Positions 12,301 to 23,000 of a stretch of DNA of 64,000 nucleotides are shown piece after piece. A program made the translations under genes and the position numbers. Location of the stretch: positions 744,001 to 808,000 of the forward strand of contig OZ234494.1 of assembly GCA_965153455.1 (NCBI GenBank), read 5' to 3'. Source of the DNA: Sphagnum compactum. Its lineage: Eukaryota > Bryophyta > Sphagnopsida > Sphagnales. A model generated the notes under the pieces. That model did no database searches, was not told the DNA's origin, and worked only from the letters and a program-made list of their open reading frames with translations. How positions within the stretch are numbered: the stretch's first letter is position 1; each line of letters opens with the position of its first letter.

Positions 12301-14391
12301 TGATTCCCAACTTATTCTCAACGGCATCACACTTTATTTCATATCCTTTGCCCAAAGTTGTACTCTTGTAATCTACCTAGGCCAAAGGAAAAGTGTACAA
12401 CTTTTTTTCTTTAATTAATTTTTTTTTTCCCTAATTGTGAAAATTAATTTATTGATGATGGGTCAATCATTAAAAGGTGCAATTAAACTTTGAGTGTAAT
12501 AAGTATGAATCACACAAATTATTATCGACTTTTGGCACAAATTATATTATTTTTGAAAATATCAAAAATTCCAAAGAGAAAATTCACAAAAAGAAATTAT
12601 TAGTTTTTGAATAAAATGAAGAATCTTTTGAAATATTATGGTGTTTAAAACTGGAATCTTCGAAATTGATTAAATATTGGGCAAATATGTGTAGTAGGCA
12701 CCAAGGTACTACAATATGCATCCAAACACCTTATAGACAATGGGTAAATAATACCTATTTTTGGCAACTTCAGGTTGGGTACATATGAGTACACAAAAAT
12801 TCCATGTTTTAGGTGCTCAAAAGTGATACTAATAATGAATGACTTTATGATAATAATTTATGGTACAAATGTATGTATGGGTTAATAATAATAATAGGTT
12901 TTTTATTTTCATATTTTGTTTAAGGTCAAAATTTGCCAAAATTTATCTTATTCATGATCACCACTTGAGCTACATGACAAATTTGAAAGAAAAAAACAAA
13001 AGCCCAAAAACACACACATATTATATATGAGCATATATAATATATTATTTTATTTTATTGTTTTTAAAAAAAAGGTATCTTGAAAATGAATGAATTATTC
13101 AGCAGATGTGTCCTGAAACTGCCCCTATAATAATAATAAAAAAAGGGGGAAAAAAAAGAGAAAAAAAGGCTGTATCCACTCTCACTACCAACTAAAGGGC
13201 GGTTTGTAAGTACCAGCACAATAGTATCATTGTTGTGAGGGGCTTTCCTAAGTACTTGTGTGTTTTGCCTCTCTTGCGTGGTTGCTTGGTTGCTTCCTCC
13301 TGCTCTTCTTCTTCTTCTTCTTCTCTTTTGAACTGCAATTTGCACCAATTTTGCATCAATTTTGTTTTGCTCATTTTTATTTTTTTTCCTGAGGTTGGTA
13401 AGGAGGAGAAGGAGGAAGAAAGATGATGATGATGATGAGGAGCACAAGGAGAAGATGACTAGTTGGTGTTCATTGCTGGTAAGCTTTAAGCAAATTTGTG
13501 AAAGATTTGTTTTGTTTTTTTTTTGGGTGGGTGGGGAAGACGTTGGAGGCTTCTTCTTCTTCTTCTTCCATCTTCTCTTCTTTGGATCCTCTTTGTAGTT
13601 CTGGGTTGTTTGTTTCAGTATTTGGAATTGGAGCTGCTATGTTCTCCCCCAAAAAAGGGAGAAAAAAAGAAAAGTATTGTTTTGAATTCTTTGGAGTTTG
13701 GGGCAGAAGAAAGCAGTGATTTGGGGGGGGGGGGGGGCGAGGGGGAGGGGGGGAGAAGAGGAGAGCTTGTGAATCTCCTGTGTTTTATTATTTTTCCTCT
13801 TTTGTTGATCACCCTTTTGTGTTTTAATGTCTGGAATTGTGTCAATTTTGTGCAGCTGCTTCTTTTGAGTGCTTTGGATTTTGCAGTTGCCAGCTTAAAG
13901 ATCATGTTGTAATCTTTGCTTATCTCAGTGGTACCCAATACTTCCATGAGTTTTTCAAGTTCCTGGATTCTCTGCCTTAGACCCATCTCTCTCTCTCTCT
14001 CTCTCTCAGTTGCAGTGCCTTTTTGATCTTTCTCAAAGTGCCTGAGACTTCAAAATCTGGAGGAGTAATAAGAATTCTTAGTTAAAAAGTGCCTGAGAAA
14101 TCAAGCTTCAGTTTCTTTTGGGGTTCTTTGTTGTTGACAGGTTGTCAGGTCAGAGATGAGAATGCTGATGACGAGATTCATCAATTGCAGCAGCAGCAGC
14201 AGCAGATGGGCAGCATTTGAATTCTTTGCAGTGGATCAGAGACTTGGGAAAAGGGATGATGATGTTGTTGTTATTCAATTATGTCAAATACTGTAGTAGT
14301 AGTGCAGGGTAGCCAGTGTGCTGCAACTCTCCTCCTGGTCAAGGAGGTTGAGCTGCTGCTGCTGAGTAGCCAGCATAGCTAATTTTGTGAG
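9306..14391. other. Gene-free, AT-rich interval between DCP2 and the receptor kinase
   Basis: No supported gene. The first part is presumably DCP2 3' UTR. From about 10.5 kb the DNA is AT-rich with homopolymers, two copies of a dispersed repeat (about 11070-11290 and 11930-12150) and a short tandem array at 11634-11880. From 13.1 kb, CTT/GAA and G-rich runs dominate, with open frames on both strands that are low complexity. A (CT)n tract at about 13988-14008 lies in the likely 5' leader of the kinase gene. Confidence 0.5.
11634..11880. repeat. Tandem array of alternating about 50-bp monomers
   Basis: The phrase TATGGAACTTACACA or TTTGGAACTTACACA recurs near 11657, 11715, 11764, 11812 and 11861. 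Monomers of type GACCCAATTTT.TATGGAACTT alternate with TTTTCTTTGGAACTTACAC, so the repeat is a dimer of about 100 bp. The array makes a pseudo-coding frame on the minus strand, which is a by-product of the repeat. Confidence 0.7.
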
Positions 14392-16464
14392 ATGATTTTT
14401 AGAAAGACCCACTACTCCTCTTCTTCTCTGCATCATTCTTCTTCTTCTTTCTCAGTAAGAGACTTAGGGTGTAACTCTGGAGGCGGTGGTCCAGCATATT
14501 TGTTGCCCTTGATGATGATGATGATCCGGTCTTCTTCTTCTTCTTCTTCTTCTTCTTCTTCGGTGTTGGTGCTAGTTCTGGAGGTTTTAGTATTATGGAC
14601 ATCTGTAATCAGAGCAGCTCAAGCTCGATCTACAGTGATGAGAGCAGCACAAGCTCCAAGTAGCAGTAGCCAAGGGAATTGCCCTCTTGATTTCACAGTT
14701 TTGAGCAACTTCCCTTACATAGTTCAACAGGCGCGTCTTCCAGTCATGCACTTGCAATGTATAGTTCTACTCAATGCACTGCAACTAGTGCTTTCAGTGT
14801 ACTTGAAACAGACAGGTTTCTTTCTCATCCCTACAAATACAGAGGCAGATTGCTTAGCGGCTTTCAATTCTGAGCTTCAGTCAATGGGGGCTGTAAACAG
14901 TGACATCGGGGCATTGTGCGGTTTCAATTTCTCACAGACGGCTCGAGGGCAAGATAATTGCCAGGGAATCCAACAGGTTTCAGATCTCAAGCGGCTTGCT
15001 GACCCTGCTAAACTGGTTTCTCTGAACCAATCTTGTGAGGGGGTGCTTGGGAATGCAAATGGTGACAATGTGCTTTGTGGTGGTTGCATCCGTGCAGTCG
15101 GGGTGCTGACCATGGATTTAGAATTGGCTGGAAATGGGTCCCAATCGGGATGCCAGAATTATTCTAGCATGTTTGCTGCAGCGATTGTGAATTTGGCAGG
15201 TCCTAGTGACACATACACTGCGGACTGCCTTTTCGATATATATACAATTCAAAACAATCACCGAAGCCTCACCATTCTCTATATTGTGATTGGAGTAGTA
15301 GGTGTGGGAGTTGTAACTCTGGGTGTTTCATTGTTCTTCTATTTCCGGCTGCGGAAGAGGAGACACAAGGAGCAGAAGGATTTCATCAAGCATACTACAG
15401 AGCTTCTGCAAGGTCCAATGAATTCTACTGGGGGTCTAGTTTGGTTCGCAATGGATGAAATCAAAACCGCAACGCATAATTTTTCCCGGGAGGCAATTAT
15501 TGGGTCTGGTGGATTTGGGAATGTGTACAAAGGGATGCTGACATCAGGGTCTGAAATTGCTGTGAAGCGCTTCAAGAATTGTACACCAGCAGGTGATGCA
15601 GAGTTTGTTCATGAGGTTGAGATGATTTCAAGTGTCCGGCATAGAAACCTAGTTGTTTTGAGGGGTTGTTGCGTGGCTCCAAGTGGTGGAGGGATTGAAG
15701 GTCATCAGAGAATTATTGTGTTTGATTACATGCGCAATGGGAGTCTCAAAGACTACATTTGCAATACCAATAAGCCGAGCTTAGATTGGCCAGCCCGACA
15801 CAACATTGCAGTTGGCATGGCACGAGGAATTGCCTATCTCCATTATGGAGCCCAGCCTGCCATAATCCACCGTGACATCAAAGGAAGTAATATCCTCCTT
15901 GATGAAAATTTTGATGCTCATGTGGCAGATTTTGGACTTGCAAGGTTCACACCTGACGGCAAGACTCATATTTCGACAAGGGTAGCTGGAACTTTTGGGT
16001 ATGTAGCCCCCGAGTATGCCTTGTATGGGCAAGTTACAGAGAAGAGTGATGTCTACAGTTTTGGCGTAGTCCTATTGGAGCTTATTAGTGCACGGAAGGC
16101 AGTTAGTTCTGAAACCAGTTTTTCTCTCATTACAGATTGGGCATGGACATTAATGAAGTCAGGGAACTGGACCCAAATCCTGGATGAGCGCATGGATACT
16201 AAAGGTTGTGGAGATGACATAAAGCAATTTATCTTATTGGCACTGTTGTGCGCTCATCCACAAGTTAACTATCGGCCAACTATGAGTGCGGCACTAACCA
16301 TCTTAGAGGGTCACCAACCATTGACCGAGATTCCAGATCGCCCATTGCCCTTAACATCAGAGAGAGATGAGATTGAGAGTGCTGTTAGGTCATCACAGCA
16401 GCTTTCTAGTGATGGAGGTTTTCAACCCTCTACATCTGGCTCTTCTGAAGGGAACACTGCTTAG
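14392..16464 (+). CDS. SPARK-domain receptor-like protein kinase (At1g11050 type)
   Basis: Plasma-membrane receptor kinase, single exon, 690 aa from the first ATG. A later in-frame Met run at 14512 (residue 41) is an equally likely start, because residues 1-62 are poly-Ser/Met encoded by TCT and ATG microsatellites. A hydrophobic signal peptide (LVLVLEVLVLW) follows. The extracellular Cys-rich SPARK domain starts at NCPLDFTVLSNFPY (about residue 101) and contains SVYLKQTGFFLIP, the CGGC pair and spaced cysteines. The membrane helix is at about residues 295-320. The cytoplasmic kinase has the Gly loop GSGGFGNVYKG (371), AVKRF lysine, HRDIKGSNILLD (493), DFG (513) and APEYALYGQVTEKSDVYSFG. All catalytic motifs are intact and the activation RD form is present. 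The ligand is unknown. Confidence 0.92.
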   Translation: MIFRKTHYSSSSLHHSSSSFSVRDLGCNSGGGGPAYLLPLMMMMIRSSSSSSSSSSSVLVLVLEVLVLWTSVIRAAQARSTVMRAAQAPSSSSQGNCPLDFTVLSNFPYIVQQARLPVMHLQCIVLLNALQLVLSVYLKQTGFFLIPTNTEADCLAAFNSELQSMGAVNSDIGALCGFNFSQTARGQDNCQGIQQVSDLKRLADPAKLVSLNQSCEGVLGNANGDNVLCGGCIRAVGVLTMDLELAGNGSQSGCQNYSSMFAAAIVNLAGPSDTYTADCLFDIYTIQNNHRSLTILYIVIGVVGVGVVTLGVSLFFYFRLRKRRHKEQKDFIKHTTELLQGPMNSTGGLVWFAMDEIKTATHNFSREAIIGSGGFGNVYKGMLTSGSEIAVKRFKNCTPAGDAEFVHEVEMISSVRHRNLVVLRGCCVAPSGGGIEGHQRIIVFDYMRNGSLKDYICNTNKPSLDWPARHNIAVGMARGIAYLHYGAQPAIIHRDIKGSNILLDENFDAHVADFGLARFTPDGKTHISTRVAGTFGYVAPEYALYGQVTEKSDVYSFGVVLLELISARKAVSSETSFSLITDWAWTLMKSGNWTQILDERMDTKGCGDDIKQFILLALLCAHPQVNYRPTMSAALTILEGHQPLTEIPDRPLPLTSERDEIESAVRSSQQLSSDGGFQPSTSGSSEGNTA
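14530..14562 (+). repeat. (TCT)n microsatellite inside the kinase N-terminus
   Basis: A perfect run of TCT codons encodes eleven or so serines directly before the hydrophobic signal segment of the receptor kinase, and an (ATG)4 run precedes it. Length changes here would alter the pre-signal region without breaking frame. Confidence 0.8.
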
Positions 16465-18565
16465 TAGCAAAAGCAAATTTCTCAACAGTCCAAGCTTTTA
16501 GATTATCAACTTATGTTATGAAGAAGCAGAACCTAGACACCCATTCAACAGATTCTCTTCTCAACAAATTCTGCTAGATTCTGGTATTCATCAAAGTCCT
16601 TGTACATTAATTTTACACAATTCTTCATTAGTTGGAATGTCCAATTTTATAGCTCACTTTTTTCCTGATAATCAAACCCTGCCTGTCACTGCTGCTATGT
16701 AGGAGGTACTATTCAGTTCTCATTTCATTTCAAAAAGTTTTGTAGCTCAAATTCCAAGTAACGAACTACTTTGACGTCGTCAAAGTATATAAATTGCATA
16801 CTTTGAGTATGTAAATTTTAGTGATTTTTAAATCAAAGAAATAATAATCAAATTATCTAACTTTGATCTGCATTTTTGAGATTCTATTGTCTCTTATAGA
16901 AATGGATTTTGATTTGAATTCAATAACTCACTCTACCTGTTGTTCTCCTTTGTTCCTTTTGTTTTTGATAACTTTTTCTGTTGTGGTTGCTTGCATGCAT
17001 GCTTTTTAAATTTGTGTGACATAATACAATCACTCACCATTTTACATGAGAGGCACTTACTTCCTCATGAAATCCAACTTTCTTCCAAATAGAATGAAAT
17101 GTTGTGGAAGGAATCACTTTGGATCAGGAATCCATCAAACTATGTGACAAAGGCAATAGCATGATAAATAAATATAGATCTAAATTCTACAAAACCCAAT
17201 TGAACATTGTGCTTAAAATTGCCTTGTAATTGCTTATCTTGTGCTTTCTTTTTTTTGTTTTATACTTGTAGTGTATTAATAATAGGATCAATATATTGCT
17301 ATTGCAAATTATGTATGCTCTACGTTATGTCACACCGTTTAGCTCAAATTTTTTGAAAACAATCATGTTTTGATTCATAGTTCATGTCTCCGATTAAGTG
17401 TTAGACTAGGTTTTTGTGATAGGAGAAATATACAAGTAGTACAAGACGTTAAGCACCTTGGCAAATCAAAGATCTTTATTTATGAAGATTGTCATTTGGG
17501 CATGCTAGAAAAAGCTATCAATTATCCAAAATGACTCCGCATGTCTTTATAATTAATATTTTTTTGCTTACGATTCCTTTCTGGGTTTACACAAGCTTTG
17601 GATAATTGTTACTAATTTTCTTTAGTTGGTTCGTTGTTTGACAATCTTTATAAACATGGATCTTTAATTTTTTTGACATGTCAAATATACCTTGAAATAC
17701 ATTTGACACACCATATCAAAAGTCAAGATACCTTTTCTAACATGTTTGAAGATGATATTGGGTTCTTATAGTTAGTTATGTCTCGAAAAAAAGTGACATT
17801 TAGATGTAATCCCCACTGAGAGGCATAGAATATATTATAAGGAGAGGAGTGATACTTCCTTCTCCAAAAATCCTTTTGTGATGGTGTTCATTGATCTTCA
17901 TATTTGAATTTTTTTTTAGATTTGTCATACACACATAAAAACTCATTGTTTAATCTTTTCAGCGATTATTGTGGTATTCTTCAACTAACGTTAACCACTT
18001 CTCTCAAGTGTGTATGTTTAAAAAAATTTAGATTTGTCTATTTTCACGTTCTCAACTATTAGCTTTGTTCCTAGGAATCATTGAATGAATTATTACCATT
18101 TTGATTGAATCCAAGAATGATCCTCTCCCAATTAGAGTCCTAAACCAACCTTTGAAACATGCTTGAATTTTGTGAGTCCCAAATGGGTTGTTGGACTTCT
18201 CCATCCTAGGTTAAGGTTTTTGTGTTGCTCACTTCAGAGCTTGAGTACTCTTTTACTTATATTTTTTAATGAGAATTTTCATTTTACTTTTGATTAATTG
18301 CTCATTTATTTTTCATTTTTTCTTTCCTATTTTCAAGATGTAGTATTAATTTTGCACATTAAAAAATTTGTTTAAAAAAATAGCAAGCTTAATTTTCATC
18401 GTATGTTTTGGGGGGGGGGGGGGGGGGGGGGGAATTTAGTGATAGCTAAAGCGGGAAAAATGAAAGAAAAATACCAATCTTCATCCTGACCATTCCTTTA
18501 ATAATGATCTTTTTCATCTATGGTTGACAAGTGTAAAAGAAATTTACCGTCTCTTCTTTATGTAT
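16465..18565. other. AT-rich intergenic DNA
   Basis: No gene seen. The first part is probably the receptor kinase 3' UTR. The remainder is AT-rich without long open frames on either strand. A run of 23 G residues lies at 18410-18432. Confidence 0.5.
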
Positions 18566-18573
18566 GTCATGTA

Positions 18574-18621
18574 AAAGCCCTCAAATGAGGCCCCCGATGA
18601 TGGCCTCATCCAAAGGGCTTT
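18574..18621. repeat. Inverted repeat with about 19-nt arms
   Basis: AAAGCCCTCAAATGAGGCC is followed, after a loop of about 9 nt, by GGCCTCATCCAAAGGGCTTT. The arms pair almost completely and would form a hairpin. It lies in gene-free DNA just before the tandem array. It could be the core of a small palindromic element; no gene or terminator role is evident. Confidence 0.7.
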
Positions 18622-18728
18622 ACTCTACATGTAAAAACACCGAGTGGATTTTTTTAGTGTAGTTAGAGGCCACCTTATTACACACAAAAAAATTCGGCCA
18701 CTCAAGGGAGGCATTTCACATTACATTA

Positions 18729-19620
18729 TAGCCCTTTTCTTCAAAGGAATGTGTTGGCATAGTTAACATAAGTTTTTGCAAAATTGACGTAGCCTATATC
18801 TTCAAAAGAATGTGTTCTCATAGTCAACATAGGTTTTTACATAATGGGTATAGCCTTTTCTTCAAAAGAATGAGTTCGCATACTTAAAACATCGATTTTG
18901 GCAAAATTGACGTAGACTATTCTTCAAAAGAATGTGTTCTCGTAATCAACATAGGTTTGTTTTTACACAATTGTTATAGCCTTTTTCTTCAAAGGAATGC
19001 GTTGGCATAGTTAACATAGGTTTTTGCAAAAATGGACATAACCTATTCTTCATAAGAATGTGTTCTTGTAGTCAACATAAGTTTTTGCAAAGTTGCTATA
19101 GCCTTTTCTTCAAAGGAATGAATGAGTTCACATAGTTAACGTCGGTTTTTGTAAAATTGACATAGCCTATTCTTCAATAGAATGTGTTCTCATAATCAAC
19201 ATAGGTTTTTTTCAAAAATTGCGTTAGCCTTTTTCTTCAAAGGAATGCATTGGCATAGTTAACATAGGTTTTCGCAAAAAATTGACATAACCCATTCTTC
19301 AAAAGAACGTGTTCTTGTAATCAACATAGGTTTTTGCAAAATTGCTATTAGCCCTTTTCTTCAAAGGAATGTGTTCACATAGTTAACATAGGCTTTTGCA
19401 AAATTGACATAACTTATTCTTCAAAAGAATGTGTTCTCATAATCAACATAAGTTTTTACAAAATTGTTGTTATAGCCTTTTCTTCAAAGGAATGTGTTCA
19501 CATACTTAACATAGGCTTTTGCAAAATTGATGTAGCCTATTCTTCAAAAGAATGTGTTCTCATAATCGACATTCGTTTTTGGCAAAATTGTTATAGCCTT
19601 TTTCTTCAAAGGAAAATATC
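18729..19620. repeat. Satellite-like array, about fifteen 60-bp monomers in alternating dimers
   Basis: TTCTTCAAAAGAATG or TTCTTCAAAGGAATG recurs about every 60-62 bp (about 18739, 18800, 18860, 18922, 18986, 19048, 19108, 19172, 19236, 19297, 19359, 19419, 19481, 19541, 19605). One monomer type has CATAGTTAACATAGG, the other CTCATAATCAACATAGG; they alternate strictly, so the unit is a dimer of about 122 bp. TTCTTCAAAAGAA is itself a perfect 13-bp palindrome. No coding frame runs through it. Confidence 0.88.
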
Positions 19621-20071
19621 TTTGTAGCAAACATCAAATGGATACAAATCTTTGTTTATTAAATTCTGCATGAGGAGGCGATGGCACATCTTGGTGGTCA
19701 TGACTAAGGGGGGGGGGAAGGGAGGGAGGGGGATTTCAACATCTTATTGTACATACAGTTTTGATGGGGACTTTGTGATTGTGCAACAATGGGTAGCAAT
19801 GTTTTTGGCTTGGAGCTAGAGATCATGTCAACTTAGAGACCGAGATTTGGAATGGTCTTATGAGATTAGATGGGTGGTGGTCATGACATGGTGGTGACAA
19901 ATTCTGTTGGGGGCTGGCTATGAAACTCAAGAATGAATATAAGCAATGAATGCCTAGGTTTGTGGCTCCACTGGAAAAGAGAAGATTTTGTACATCATGG
20001 CTCTCTGGTGAAGATCTTGTAGAATTCTTCACTCCATTGGCTCTTTTGATTTGCCTGCAGCAGTAACCACC

Positions 20072-23000
20072 ATGGAGGATTTATATAATTTGGGTGAAAG
20101 ATTGCTCAAGTCAGTCCCCTTTACAAGAAGAATAAGCATGGCAGGATCATCAGCACATCCTGAGGTATGAACTACAAAACACACCCTTTACACTGCAAAC
20201 GCATCAAGAGCAGTAGTGAGATTGCCAGATCCCAAATGGGTTCACCCCATCTTTGGATTAGGGTTAGATGTTTTTTGTACATATTACTTTGTACCCCATT
20301 ACTGATGAACTCCATATGGATCTCAGATTCTGTGGCATGGGTTAGTCATCACATGGTGGAGCTACTACATTCATAGTGGCGTTTTTGTCTTTGAAGGTTT
20401 GACATTAGGTTTGGATCATCAGGTGCCGGCTCGTGCTGTTGCAGCAGCAGCAGTTGCTAAGAAGATTGCAGATCTTTTACCTGATGAGTTTTCAGCTCTG
20501 ACTCGGAGATCAAGCTACAGCTATGCAAGCAGGTCTCAGCGGTCAGGGGATGACCTGATAGAGGAGCTTGAGCAAGATTATCATGAGGAGGTGGGCATGT
20601 TTTTTTCTCCAAAGAATCAATTTTTGTGTCCTAATCTGGGGCTACTGGACTTTGAAGTTCCTGCTTGATGCATGTCAGATGAGTGATTGGGGGGAAAAAA
20701 CAGGGATTTGATCCGGTGAGACATATGCTGCAACACCTCCCCAAAGAAGGAATCAATCAGAGCGTGTTTGATAGCAAGGTATCCCCTGCCCGGCTATTGC
20801 GTATTTGTCTCATTTGATGTTTTGGGTCCACAATTTTCCACTAGTCATTTGTTGGTTTTCAATAAATCTGCATGTCTCGAGGCACCTGGTGAACTAAAAA
20901 TATGTACACAATTTTATTATTTCTAGCAGAGTTTATGGAAGAACGGTTCTATCTCTTAGATGATCTTGCTTTCTTCTCTTCTTGCTACAGGTGGCCCAAA
21001 AAATACAGCAGCTTGATGTAATCACACAAAAACTATCTAAACAGGTCATGGAACATCACGAGGAGATGGGTACTTATTCTTCTTCCCTTCTTATGGAATC
21101 TGAATTTTTTGGTGATTAGGTCACCTTGTTTATGTTGCACTTTTGAAGGTTAATTATGTTAGGTGATTGAGTGTTGACTTGGATCAACTTTGTCTTTGGA
21201 CAGTAAAGGGAATGCAGCTTGTAACAGAACTTGAAAGAGATTTGCAGGTTGCAACTATTATAGTCAAGGTAAATTATGCTTCTTCTTCTTCTTCTTCGTC
21301 TTCTCAAGCACCTCAAGTTTGTCAAAATGTTTGTGTCTCTCATGATAATTGGGTATGTATGATGATCCGGGTCTCTGATTTTTTTTTGTCCTTGGATTAA
21401 TTTCTCCAGAATGGACGCAGACACTTGTCAAAGGCCATCTTTGAGATTTCGCAGGACCTTGTCGTGGCAGCAAACGTCAGGAAAAAGCAGGTTTTGCTGG
21501 TATGTCTTCCTATTAGTCTGTTACAACAGACCAGTTGTGTTTGCGTAGTATGGGATTCCGAAGGAATTTACATTGATGGGCTCCTCTTTTTCTAGCTGCA
21601 AGTCAGTGTGTCTCTCTCTAGGGATCGCAGCAGCTGATCCTCTCTGTGGTGATTTGCAAACCAAATCTAGGTCTCAATACAATGATGATGATACCTGAAC
21701 ACTTAGAATGTTCTTGTGGACTTAATTGGCTCTTAGACTTGACACCAAATTTTTTTAGCTTCCCACTTGCAGGATATGGTTCCGGTTCTGGAGCGAGTAC
21801 ATAATGCAATGGATATAAAGTCTCGACTCGAGAGCATTGTTCAGGATGGAAAATATGCCAAAGTGAGTTCTACATCTTCAGCTTTTTATGTCAGCTAACT
21901 GAACGTTTTTGAGTCAGACAAATAGACTTTTTTGGGTACTTCCTGTAAAACTTTCATTTTTTGCTTCAAGCTTCCATAACTACCCAGCAAACTTGTGTTT
22001 TAGTTGTTTGAAGCTGCCTCTAATGTTGTACATATGCCTCCAAATCTTTGCAAAGGAATTTTCTCCGTCCTTAAATGATAAAGCCAGCACAGCTCAGTGA
22101 GATTGCTCGACGCACTTGCTTTTGAAACCCCCTTTTAGGGAGCTAATTTCATGCCAGGGGGGGAGGTGGGTGACAGGCACTTGAAATGTGTTCAGAATGT
22201 ATGCTGCTGCTGGAGGAGTGCCCAGAGTTATCAGCAATACGGGAGATGCATCAGAGCATGGAGGCAAGAAATTATATATTTTTTCTCCAGTTACATTGTT
22301 ACTTCACAACATTCTGTTGTTGGGGTACATGCTAGACATGATGACAATAGATGACTTTTTTCTCCGGATGTTTTTTGAGGCAGTAATGCATCATAAAATT
22401 ATGAACTTTATAATTTTCAATGAAAACGTCAATCATGCACTCAGCATCTAACACTTTCTGTACCTTTTTTTCCCTCTCAGGAGTGGCTGGAAAATATATC
22501 CAGCAAAGTAGATGCATTCCTTCTGGAGATCTGTCTGAAATTTGACTTTGACAAGTACATTATTGTAAGTGTGAGAAACACTTCATTTCCCATCTTTGTT
22601 AGAAAAAAGACAATGTCCATCTGACATGAGGAGTAGGACTGCACTAGCTACAGAAGAACTTCATGGATAACGAGAAGCAAGCAGCAAACTTGTGCAAATT
22701 CTCCAATTGGGTTGTCGACTGCAGACAGTTTTGCAATTTGTGCAAATTCTCCAGTTGGGTTGTCAACTGCAGGGAGTTTTTGTCCAGGCTAGCAGGGCTG
22801 CTGCTGTTGCCCTTTTTCTTGTCTGGATCTCACCAACCCAACTCTCGAATTTTCAATAATTTTTCCAATGTTCATTGCAGGTGATTAGAGCCTACAATCT
22901 GCTGGATGAACTTACCAGTTTTGCCGACAAGGTGCACCATGGCTTTGCTCAACTTCTTGTCTCTGAGACCTACAATACTCTCTGGGATGTGCTCTACCAG

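Noticed and set aside
13064-13447. Minus-strand open frame of 127 codons
   Set aside because: It is made of poly-Ser and Arg/Glu runs from CTT/GAA repeats and has no splice-linked continuation.
20167-20376. Frame between syndetin exons 1 and 2
   Set aside because: It lies within an intron; exons on both sides join in frame without it.
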